Assembly: GCA_030847615.1 (NCBI GenBank)
Contig: JAUMIR010000001.1
Span: 447,632,687-447,696,686, forward strand
DNA: 64,000 nt
Origin: Gambelia wislizenii
Taxonomy: Eukaryota > Chordata > Lepidosauria > Squamata > Crotaphytidae
Direction of reading: 5' to 3'
Below, one piece after another: positions 55,126 to 64,000 of this stretch. Position 1 is the stretch's first letter. Every line of letters starts with the position of its first letter. The notes beneath the pieces are model-generated. The model ran no database searches. It was not told the origin of the DNA and saw only the letters and a list, made by a program, of their open reading frames with translations. Both the position numbers and the translations under genes were made by a program.

Positions 55126-55677
55126 TGATGGCACAAGTCTGGTATATCCAACATCAGTATGAAATCTTCAGCCATTCTGTTATCACCAAGGGGATAAGAT
55201 CTGCCAGATCTGTAGATGTTTCCTTGTTTCCAAATAAGCTGGATTTTGCAATTCTTCATGATCATCCTTATGGAGGATGCAACTATCAGCGTCCTCTACT
55301 CAAGATGGCTCTATGTTACATCTGGGATCAGAGGCAATAATTTTGAATACCTGTTGCTGGGGAACAGGAGGGAGATCGTTCTACCAAACCCATGTCTTCC
55401 TTGTCCCTTTCCCATAGCACCTCGTTTACCACTATGGGAACAGAAGGTTGAATCAGGTAGACCTTTGCTGTGATCCAGCACTGCTCTTCTTTTATTCTTA
55501 ATAACTAAGGGGCTCTAGCAGCACACAGTATTAAACTAATAGCACCTTTTTGTCAGCTAATATTGACGTAAGCCTTACTTCAGGAGCCTTTATGCCACTG
55601 GTGGGTGAACTGAAAGTGCTGCTTTAATAACATCCACATCATGGCAACACAACATCCAAATGGCATCCAAATGATGG

Positions 55678-55881
55678 GTGCAATCAAAAAGAACATTACA
55701 AGTTGAGTTTCTCAAGGTGACCTTATGGAGCCCTGAACAACTAGTAAAAGGAAAGTTTGCAAGGACAAATGCAAATATTTCTCACCCTACAGAGTATTTG
55801 GGCCATGTTATTGATGCTAATGTTCTTTACAAGACAGCAGGAAAGGTCAAAGCCATAACAGATTTCTCTGATAGTGTATAA
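55678..55881 (+). pseudogene. Ty3/Gypsy-like reverse transcriptase fragment
   Basis: A 67-codon frame whose last part, EYLGHVIDANVLYKTAGKVK then AITD, matches the segment following the catalytic centre of Ty3/Gypsy RT (V-x-YLGH-x-I...G...KV-x-AI). Upstream residues fit only loosely and no LTR is visible nearby, so it is a fossil of about 120-200 bases. A host gene derived from such an element is possible but unsupported. Confidence 0.5.
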
Positions 55882-58344
55882 ATCAGATGTGTTCTTCTGT
55901 TACAAATGACTCATTCCTCTTCTGGCTACTGTCCTAAAGCTTCTCCATGGTTTGGTAAGTCAAGGAAAATCCTGAATGTAGATTGTACATGAATAAGATA
56001 AAGCTTTCTGAAAGTCATGTTCACGGAGCTAATAAAATAAGCCCCTCACCTGTAGCTTTGGATTAACTATTTTTTCACCATTTTGCAGTGAGCATGAAGT
56101 AAACAGCACTCACTACATACTTTCATATTTCTGTTAGGAGCACCTCCTTGATTGGCACATGTTCATGCCAAGCTTTATTCCCCTTCCACTCTAATACCAC
56201 ACTGTTCCAATAATCTGTGGTGCCAGCACAGTGCTGCTAAGAGGTATCACTGGGCTGTGGTTTCCATTAGTATCACCTGCATTTGCTTCATGTCCTGTAT
56301 GTGCACCCCATCGTGAGTTTCACATGAGGGCAGCAAGACAGCATAGGGGACCAAGAGCCTGTATGGTATACATAACCCCAATACCTTGCCATCGCTTCCT
56401 GACTTGCAGCATTGCTGCCTATAATGCTCACTTCACTTGGGCTAACAGGCCAGCCCTGCACATTTAAGTATGATGTTTGTGAGGAGTGGAGATAGTTCAA
56501 TTTAAAAAAAAAATACATTGTTTTAAGAGGGCTCATGCTTGCATTTTAGGAGATACCATCATAGGTTTTTTCCAGAAGTGTGACTTCTCACGATATAACT
56601 TCTTGGGTTTTGCCAGTTATTGTGGCCTCTATGTCTTCTTGTTCTATACTTTTGGGGGGCTGCTTGTAGCCATTTCTTGGTTCTGTACTAGTGCTCTCAC
56701 AAAGATTTTCTGAAACAAGGGCATAGTTTGATGCGGTGACTCTATGGTTTGGAGGACATTTTTTTCCTCTCTGATTTTTTTAAAGAGTTATAGTGCTATA
56801 GTGCAAAAGTCCCATTTCACTGACATACTTTAAGACTTTAAAAATGAATAAATAAAAAGAATGAAGAATACTTTATTATCCCAATATGTCTTGGAAATAA
56901 AATGAATCCCACTTGAGAGTGGGTATAAAATGTTGCAGCTGGTACTGGGAATTACCAGAAAACAGCCTGGGACAACAGAAACTTTGTTTGGATATATTTT
57001 TCAAAAGTCCTAGAACTACAGCAACAAATGCTTCAACCTCCTGACACATTTGCCCCATCTGGAAGACCCCTTAAAAAGGACATTTTGTCTCTCTCCCATG
57101 GACAGAGGGGGTACCTTTTTGTAAATGTTTGTTTTGGTAGCCATCTCCTTACAGCCACCAGAGAGCAGGCTGCTTTCAAAAATAGGTTTGCATTAAGCCA
57201 AGAGTGGAGTTAAATTGCAAAAAGCCATTCTTCCTTCCCCCACCACCACCACCACTCTCTCACACACACTATGAGCACACACCTTAGACGAACTCTACTC
57301 TCCAAAACAGTTTTAAGCCTCTGGAAGTCTAGCCAGACAAACAACTTGTTTGCAAGCCAAAGAAGGAGCATGACACACACACTTCTAGTCTACTGCCAGC
57401 AACAATCTGAAAACCTTTGATTGAACTCACTAAATCTGTTCAGGAGTGGCCACCCAGTCCCACAACCACGATCCCTAAAAGTGTCACTGGGCCACAGTGT
57501 CCCACTTTCAGGAATAGTTTCATGGTGCCTGAAGGAAACAAAAACTTCTCTCCCCAGGAGTACTGCAGACAGACATAAACATGGCTTGGATCAGCAAATC
57601 TTTAATGTCCTTTTCCACTGAGTGGAACATAGTTGTGTCACTTCCAAACTGTCTTTTCATTCTTTCCCTTTGGCTTCAGGGAACTGTTTCTTTCTCCCTG
57701 CTCTGCACCCCAAGGGCTTGTTGCTTATCAAACAGGCTCCAAAACAGTGAAACATGAGCGCCCTGTCCTCCCTGGCAGCCCCTAACATAACCAGTCAAAG
57801 GATCGGATATCCAGCTTCGTTGTGGCTTTGACAGACATGGGTCTCAATCAGACTTGCCTCCCATTTTTCCAGGAAAGAAGACTCTGTTGCCATATCCTAG
57901 GATGACTGTATGTCCTGCTCCACAGAGGGCAGTCCTCAGTTTGAAAAACTTGTCCAGTTCAGGCCTGGCTTAAAGATTTAAAAATGCTAAGAAGGAAAAA
58001 CAAGCAAAGGACTTTGAAGCTGGCTGTTCACCATCAGCATTTGGACCGTAGACAGAGAAAGTACATAGACCACATAGTCACAGTATTTTCCCCATTGCAT
58101 CAATACATTTCTTTTAAAAATCAGCATAAGCCAGTTCTATCACAATCTCTGTACCTACCCTCCAACTATCCTAGTTTGGCAGGGATAGTTCAGATTCGCC
58201 ATATTCAGAAGGAGAGGGCCTGAAAACTCCACATAGACCACGATCACAGCTTTCACTGTTTCTTGTGATCTTTTTAAAAAGTATGTGAAATGCACATAAT
58301 TGGTCATCTGTACAACCAATTCGAAAAGGAGACACAGCAGAGTT
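55882..58344. other. Intergenic sequence, no gene recognised
   Basis: About 2.5 kb without identifiable genes. A CCA/CA-rich stretch lies at 57238-57268. Possibly single-copy DNA of the gene desert. Confidence 0.45.
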
Positions 58345-58751
58345 ATAGAATCATAGAATTGTAGAGTTGGAAGAGACCACGAGGGCCATCCAGTCCAACC
58401 TCCTGCCATGCAGGAAATCACGATCAAAGCATCCCTGACAGATGGCCATCCAGCCTCTGTTTAAAGACCTCCAAGGAAGGAGACCCCACCACGTTCTGAG
58501 GGAGTGCGTTCCACTGCCAAACAGCTCTTACTGTCAGAAAGTTCCTCCTAATGTTGAGGTGTTATCTCTGTTCCTGGAGCTTGCATCCATTGTTTTGTGT
58601 TCTAGTCTCTGGAGCAGCAGAAAACAAGCTTGCTCCATCCTCAATATGACACCCCTTCAAATACTTAAACAGGGCTATCATATCACCCCTTAACCGTCTT
58701 TTTTCCAGGCTAAACATACCCAGCTCCCTAAGTCTTTCCTCATAAGGCATG
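58345..58751 (-). mobile_element. CR1 LINE 3' fragment
   Basis: The minus frame 58562-58750 reads [20 protein letters not shown] and [20 protein letters not shown]; the rest runs to the ATAGAATCATAGAATTGTAG tail at 58349. Close to the copy at 32404. Confidence 0.92.
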
Positions 58752-59639
58752 TAGAACTTCCAGTTAACTATTTAAATCCATAGCCTGAACAGAACATCTT
58801 TTCCACTTCCTAAAATTACTTTATCAATAATTTGATTATGATATACAGATGAGTACTTGAACTTGCAATGCCAGAGCCACTATTGTTGCTGTTTTTGCCA
58901 GCACTATCGTTCAGCCGACAAAGCAGCAGAGCAAAAGTATGTAGTTTTTGTTAAGCAGAAAACAGCTCTTCTGCATCTGTCACTTTAAGAGAAAAAAGGG
59001 AGGTGGAGGGAGATTTTCCAGACCTGTGGCCACCTTTTTCCCCCATGGATGTAAACTGCAAAATATTCCCTTCCAAACTTGCGAATGAGCCATGGGCACA
59101 AATGGGCACTTCAGCAAAAGGGAAATAAGCCACCATTTTTCGTTACAAATTCTCCTGTGTAGCTGCTCCCCTGGTTTTTCTTTCCTTCCCCCCTTCCCCC
59201 TTTGTCCTCGGTTTATTTCCATTGGTGCAAACTGAGTTCAAAGTGTAAAAGTAATTTGCTCACAATTAACTCAGCGGAAGAAGGCAGGAGAGAAAGGGGA
59301 GCAATCTTGCCCTTCCCTGTAGGCTCAGGCAAAAGCAAACTGCTGCAGCCTCTTCTAGCTTGTATGTTCCTTCGCATTAATAACTTTTGCAATCTTTACC
59401 CCATTCTGATGTTGCTTTCATTTGTGAACTGTTGGAGGATATGTGCGTCCCTCTTTTATGGTGGTACATTTCCTCCTCTTTTTTGGCAAGGTGTAAGCAG
59501 CCATCCTACCTTATTAATGAGTCAGGTCACTGGTCCAGCTAGCTCGGTATTGCCTACACCACTTTTGGGCATCACATACCCTAAAGGCCAAATGCACCAC
59601 CCTCCTTCTGCCATTTTGTGAAGCAGCCACAACCTTGTT
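58752..59639. other. Intergenic sequence, nothing certain
   Basis: May contain the missing right end of the following element; no terminus is visible. No gene. Confidence 0.4.
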
Positions 59640-59830
59640 TTTTCACAACCTCAGTTACGTACTTCCTTTAGAGTTTTGCGCCACGAGCGATGCTATTGGC
59701 TGGCTCAAATGTTTGTTAAAGCTTCTGCATTGGGGATGAGGGGATGATTGAGTGTTGCATTGGGGATGAGGCGATGAGAGGATGAAGGGAGAATGCGATC
59801 TGTGACCTAACATGGGGAGGAAGGAGCGAT

Positions 59831-60062
59831 CAGTGGCTATACCCTTTGCTGTCCTTCCGAATTGAAAGAACACCATTTAAAGCCCATTGAAAGTGAGGAA
59901 GGAAGGGGCGCCCAGTGGCTATACCCTTTGCTGTCCTTCCAAATTGAAAGAACACCATTTAAAGCCCATTGAAAGTGAGGAAGGAAGGGGCGCCCAGTGG
60001 CTATACCCTTTGCTGTCCTTCCAAATTGAAAGAACACCATTTAAAGCCCATTGAAAGTGAGG
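59831..60062. repeat. 82-bp tandem repeat, nearly three copies
   Basis: Units start with CAGTGGCTATACCCTTTGCT at 59831, 59913 and 59995; differences are one or two bases per unit. Confidence 0.95.
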
Positions 60063-60360
60063 ATGCAGGCGTGTGTGTGTGTGTGTGTGTATGAATGTGT
60101 GATCGTCTGCTCAGACGATGGCATTTTTTACTGTGCCTTTAAACAAATGGAGTGGATGCAGGTGTGTGTGTGTGTGTGTGTGTGTATGAATGTGTGATCA
60201 TCTGCTCAGACAATGGCATTTTTTACTGTGCCTTTAAACAAATGGAGTGGATACAGGCGTGTATGTGTGTGTGTGTGTGTGTGTGTGGATGAATATGTGA
60301 TCATCTGCTCAGATGGTGGCATTTTTTTACTGTACTTTTACACAAATGGAGTGGATGCAG
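60063..60360. repeat. Minisatellite of 93-104 bp units with (GT)n
   Basis: Three units start at 60063, 60156 and 60251 and a fourth begins at 60355. Each holds ATGCAGGYGTGTG, a variable GT run, GTGTGATC, CTGCTCAGA, ATGGCATTTTTTACTGT and ACAAATGGAGTGG. Length differences come from the GT run. Confidence 0.93.
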
Positions 60361-60869
60361 GCGGGGAGGGGGGTTGTCTGTGATCTCTTTACAATTTACT
60401 CTCTCTTTCAAATTTAAACCAAGCATGCAGGAGAGGGATGGGTTAAAGTAGAAGGGTTCCCAGTGTAGAAATCCATTGAACAGGGTGATTTAATGCAGAC
60501 ACACACAAACCTACTTGCAGCTGGAATGGAAGTCTTTGTTTTCATCTGCTGAGGCTGAATCTATTGAACAGGTGACTGACCCCTCCTCTCTGAGCCCGAC
60601 CCGGTCACATATATTTACGGCCATTACCAAGTATTGAGATATCTTGTCCCAGGGTGTTTAGACGTACGATTTTCTGAATCCTCCCATGACTTTTTTTAAA
60701 AAACCGGACAAACTGTAGGACTGAAAGTCCCACGGGTTGCGTGATAAAAGGTGGCCCCCCTTCCCAAAATCCCATGCCCGACACGATGTACATGTAAACA
60801 GCCAGTGCTTGACATGAATTCCTCCCACTACTTTTTCTTCATGTAAATGGCACTTCTGTATAAATAACA

Positions 60870-60950
60870 AGGATTATATTATTTGTTTTATCTATTTATT
60901 CAATTTATATCCCACTTTTCTCCCAGTACAGTAGTAAACCACTATGGAAC
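60870..60950 (-). mobile_element. L2-type LINE 3' terminus, short
   Basis: TTATCTATTTATTCAATTTA then TATCCCACTTTTCTCCCAG matches the start of the minus-oriented L2 3' end at 26693. Confidence 0.45.
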
Positions 60951-61150
60951 TGGTATGGAGCCCCTGTGCTGAGATAAGAGTTGGCAATTCATCATCCATT
61001 GGAACATTCTTTCCCTCTGCCTTTACCACTTTCTGCACCATTTGTTTTTTCTTATTGCCTTGGGAGCCTGTGGAAGGTAACAACCTGACATCTACAATAC
61101 TGTGTGGATCCCGCCAGAGTAAGATGGGCCATGTGTCTTCTTTTACAAAG

Positions 61151-61903
61151 TTGTCTTTCATGCTACGCGTTATAGCACTATGGTTCCACTCTCATGGCTT
61201 CATCCTGTGGAATCCTAGGGATTGTAGTTTAGTGAGACACTATAGGTCTCTGGTTGAGAATTATAAATACTCCTCCCTAAACTCATGGGGTGCCATAGGG
61301 TAGAACCATGGCATTTAAAAGGGAATTACAGGCCTTGTCTAGATTGGCTGTTTACCCCATCTTGCCCCCGTCTTAGAACCCTGCAGTCCAGATGACACAG
61401 GGCTTTTGTCCTGTTTTGCTCCCGGGCAGTCCTCATGACACCCAGGGAAAGATGGGGCTAAGATAGGGAAAAACTTGATAAAATGTCTCAGAAAAATAGC
61501 TGGGGAAAATCATTTCTTTTTGGAAGAAACGGATCAGGCCCCATGGGTCTGCAGGAGCGTATACTGGCACGCCAGCCCATAACTGCAGCTGCCATCTGCA
61601 TCACTCTCTCTGAAGCCAGGAAGGAGGCCTGCAGCATGTGAGCAAGACTGGTCACATGTGGGGGGGGGGCTTGATCACGTGCTGCAGGACTCCTTCCTGG
61701 CTTCCGAGAATGCAACATGGACGGAAGCAGTGGTGGCTGTACAGATGGTCTAGCTTGGCAATCTGGACTCCATCCCATTTCATTCGGGTGATGTGGGAGT
61801 AACAGGCTTGATCCTGGACCAGTATACGCCAGGGGGGAGCCAGAGTATTCTGCCCATGTAGATGAGGCCATAGTGCTATAATTGTGTAGCGTGAAAGGAC
61901 CCC
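61151..61903. mobile_element. Foldback MITE (GGGTCCTT family) split by another MITE
   Basis: 61151-61330 (CTTTCATGCTACGCGTTATA, CATCCTGTGGAATCCTAGGG) and 61870-61903 (TAGTGCTATAATTGTGTAGC, GTGAAAGGACCCC) are the two parts. In the copy at 45413 they are contiguous. The insert is 61331-61869. Confidence 0.75.
61331..61869. mobile_element. MITE, short relative of the GGGCTTGTCTAC family
   Basis: Left GGCCTTGTCTAGATTGG and right complement of GGCCTCATCTACATGGG. Body shared with 12013-12517 (TTTACCCCATCTTGCCC, CCCTGCAGTCC, GGAAAGATGGGG). It sits inside the foldback MITE above. The 168-codon minus ORF overlapping it (61488-61994) is a chance frame. Confidence 0.8.
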
Positions 61904-62193
61904 ACGTCTCACTTAAAGATAAACCATGACCATAGGCCTGGGAAAAACAGGATGCCACCCAATCACAGGCTTTCACGAAAAATAAATAGAGCAAAAATGG
62001 TTTCTAAATGTGTCCCTATGCTTATATATTAACATCTAAACTCTTTTGTCCTTTGGGATGGGGAGAGATGTGTAAGTAGTTGCCCACGGCTTATTGGGCC
62101 TTATTGTCACTTTGCTGAATGGAGAGTGCGAGCTAGAATTCAGCCAGGATCCTTGGCTGGTCTGCCATAATTGTTCTTGCCACTGAGAAATTG
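61904..62193. other. Intergenic sequence, nothing recognised
   Basis: No feature seen. Confidence 0.5.
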
Positions 62194-62441
62194 AGGTCAC
62201 GTCTACATGACAAAAAATTACACGTATTTATTCAAAAGATCGGTGATGTGTACAGACTATCATTCGAATAAATACGTATCATTCAGAGGGGGGCTATAAA
62301 ACTCATCTTTTAGTCCATTTCTGGCAGATCCGGCTCTTCATCCGGCTCTTCATCCGGCTCTCAGGGTTTAATCCGGACAGCTTGCAAATGATTGGTCATC
62401 TAAACACTCCTGTTCGCATAGATACAAACAGGAGTGCAATC

Positions 62442-63043
62442 TGAATGTGAAGTCGAAGGCTTTCACGGCTGGCATCCATAGGTTTTCTTTCCAGACTGTG
62501 AGGCCATGTTCTGGAACAGTTTATTCCTGATGTTTTGCCTGTATCTGTGGCTGGCATCTTCAGAGAATGGTTGGGTAGGAGTGTGTTATTTAAAAACACC
62601 AAATTTCTGGACCAGGACAACAGCTATCATGTCAGAATGCACAGAGAAGCTATTGAGGTCCATGAACACCTGGACAGCTTCAACAGGAAAGAAGAAACCC
62701 TTCAAGTGAGCAAAGTTTGGCTGCCAGTCTCAAAAAATACCAAAATCAAAACTCAACACATACAAATGAACTCCACCCAGGGACAAGGGATTTCCAGCAG
62801 ACAATGGGCCATTAGCCAAACAGACACAAATCCTCCTTGCATATCTTCCCCCAGGAACTACCCATTCAAATACATAAATTTACATATCCTCTCCAACAGG
62901 GGCTCACAGTATATAACCCCCCCTCTCACACTCCTACCCAGCCATTCTGTGAAGATGCCAACCACAGATGCAGGCGAAATGTCAGGAATAAACTCTTCCA
63001 GAACACAGCCTCGCAGCCCGGAAACAACCCACAGAAAACCTAA
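62442..63043 (+). mobile_element. Penelope-like element, truncated, with 11-bp duplication
   Basis: Flanked by GGAGTGCAATC (62431-62441 and 63044-63054). The middle frame reads FLDQDNSYHVRMHREAIEVH then EHLDSFNRKEETLQVSKVW, like the C-terminal part of Penelope proteins (REA-x-EI...NFNR...L...W-x-P). The two ends are inverted copies of each other, as is common for these elements. The termini contain GATGCAGGCGAAA, compared with a hammerhead core in the findings. Confidence 0.75.
62540..62720 (+). promoter_or_regulatory. No promoter; coding remnant of the Penelope insert
   Basis: Listed so that the ORF at 62535-63065 is not mistaken for a host gene: its N-terminal 70 residues are the Penelope remnant and the rest crosses the UTR and terminal repeat. 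Confidence 0.4.
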
Positions 63044-63226
63044 GGAGTGCAATCGGTTTGGCTGACTGGCTAGAGAGGGCGGGACTAGGAAAGAGGGAAA
63101 GGAGCTACGGCTGCCATGTTGGGTTCCTGGGTAGCCGAGGGTCCGGTAAGTCCGTGATATGTTTTTTCATTATTATTTTAAAATATAAAAGGCATAAATG
63201 ATAACCGCTGTCCGAACGGCAGGCAC

Positions 63227-63260
<34 letters not shown>

Positions 63261-63454
63261 ATTTAAGTGGCAGGAGATTTGAAACCACCATTTGGATCGC
63301 TTGCTCCAGCCAGCTGGGCAAGGGGGGTCATACAGATTTTAGGGGGTAATTTTGATTGTGTAGGCAGAACATACACGTTCGTACGACTGCCTTTTCAGAT
63401 TTTTTTTTTTATCCCCATACAGATTCTTTTTTTTCATTTGTGTAGACAAGGCCT

Positions 63455-64000
63455 GTGGATTTCCTGGAAGACAGCTTGAAAACTGATCTTCAATAAAGCA
63501 ACAGAGCAAAGGGAAGAAGGGGCATAATGTTGGTGAAGAAAGAAAAACCAGATTAGACCAAGTCCTTAAAAGGAAAGCTGCATGGTTGTTGGGGTGGGGT
63601 TTTTTAAAGCCAAAAAAGAGAGCTCTTTTGTCTGCACAAATTAAGAGGTGGGGTTGCTGACGAGGAATCAGACCAGCCCCAAAGGCCTCACTCCACTCTT
63701 AATGTCAGGCATTAGAGCCAGAAAGAAAACAAGTCAAGCTGCGAATTCACTTTGCTCTGGTGGGTCTGGGCCTTGCATGGACATACCAGAAAACCTGAGT
63801 CAGCAGCACCCTCCTCCTCCTCCTCCTCCTCCTCCTCTTTAGAATAGTTGAAATTCCCGGACAGATGCAGTAATTTGACTCTCCTCTCTGGCTCTGGCTC
63901 GGGGCAGCTGCCAGCTGAAAGGCAAACTCCAAACCCCGCTGATGAATTCCCTCAGCTTAGAGGCTCCTGACAAGGGCTGCTGGGTTATTCTCTTTTAAAA
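63455..64000. other. Intergenic sequence to window end, with a (CCT)n run
   Basis: A (CCT)n microsatellite of about ten units lies at 63807-63837. No gene or repeat otherwise recognised. ORFs crossing the run (63648-63932) are artefacts of it. Confidence 0.5.

Larger units (their letters stand above)
59640..60854 (-). mobile_element. Second, inverted copy of the GGTGCC-end DNA element
   Basis: From 60854 on the minus strand: AGTGCCATTTACATGAAG, GGGCCACCTTTTATCAC, CAGTCACCTGTTCAATAG, and at 59650-59710 the GAGCCAGCCAATAGCATC, GCTCGTGGCGC and TCTAAAGGAAGTACG blocks, in the same order as in 51979-53090. The far terminus was not found. The interior carries two sets of tandem repeats not present in the first copy. 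Confidence 0.75.
62194..63454 (+). mobile_element. Large MITE (9.4 kb-type), holding a Penelope-like insert
   Basis: Left AGGTCACGTCTACATGAC, right complement of AGGCCTTGTCTACACAAA. The body parallels 9426-10011: ATCATTCAGAGGGGGGCTAT, TGCAAATGATTGGTCATCTA, GGCTGACTGGCTAGAG, GCTGCCATGTTGGGTTCC, GAGGGTCCGGTAAGTCCG, ACTGCCTTTTCAGATT. A (GT)n run (63232-63262) has expanded inside. Confidence 0.82.

Noticed and set aside
59831..60360. CRISPR-like direct repeats
   Set aside because: Units are head-to-tail without unique spacers, in a vertebrate transposon; they are mini-satellites.
61488..61994. 168-codon minus-strand ORF
   Set aside because: It spans a MITE nested in another MITE and exits into unrelated flank; no recognisable domain.
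63648..63932. ORFs with poly-Pro or poly-Arg ends
   Set aside because: Read through the (CCT)n microsatellite in two frames; no other support.

Overview
This window is intronic and intergenic DNA from a vertebrate, most likely a squamate reptile (lizard or snake). The repeats point that way: tRNA-derived SINEs with a Bov-B/RTE-type 3' tail (Sauria-SINE-like), 5S-rRNA-derived SINEs, CR1, L2, L1 and RTE/Bov-B LINE pieces, Penelope-like ends, a mariner, and many MITEs. Genes are sparse and exons are short with long introns. No bacterial-type operon, CRISPR array or rRNA operon is present.

The one protein-coding gene I can support is the 3' end of a plus-strand gene that I read as LRRC74A (leucine-rich repeat protein with a degenerate C-terminal EF-hand pair). 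Coding exons lie at 3155-3298, 17139-17246 and 19341-19426. Two candidate terminal exons follow, both in the right phase: a short acidic one at 20410-20476 and a long Ser/Pro-rich one at 30017-30644. The 5' LRR exons lie upstream of the window. From memory, the human order is VASH1, ANGEL1, LRRC74A, a long gap, IRF2BPL; the gene-free 30.6-64 kb stretch would fit that gap.

Layout. 1-3.1 kb: intron with a 78-bp-arm hairpin, a pogo-like MITE, a SINE, a Penelope end and a TTA-flanked MITE. 3.3-17.1 kb: large intron with L2, CR1, nested L1s, MITEs, a mariner (14234-15536) and an LTR-like repeat. 17.2-30 kb: the last introns, with CR1, a C2HC-finger LINE, a foldback, and a nested complex at 23.9-26.5 kb (MITE holding an L1 and a solo-LTR-like insert). 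30.6-64 kb: intergenic, with CR1, RTE-in-RTE, MITE-in-CR1, a SINE-in-SINE-with-MITE stack, hAT MITEs, two copies of a 1.1-1.2 kb terminal-repeat element, and a MITE holding a Penelope-like insert.

The most distinctive content is the mobile DNA. One set of large non-autonomous DNA elements with related ends (near GGGCTTGTCTAYATGG) recurs at 9.4, 23.9, 38.2, 48.1 and 62.2 kb, with shorter relatives at 12.0 and 61.3 kb. Several copies share a central promoter-like module. Many insertions can be ordered in time because hosts resume on the far side with target-site duplications. All RNA genes suspected turned out to be SINE heads. Coordinates of repeats without clear duplications are approximate.
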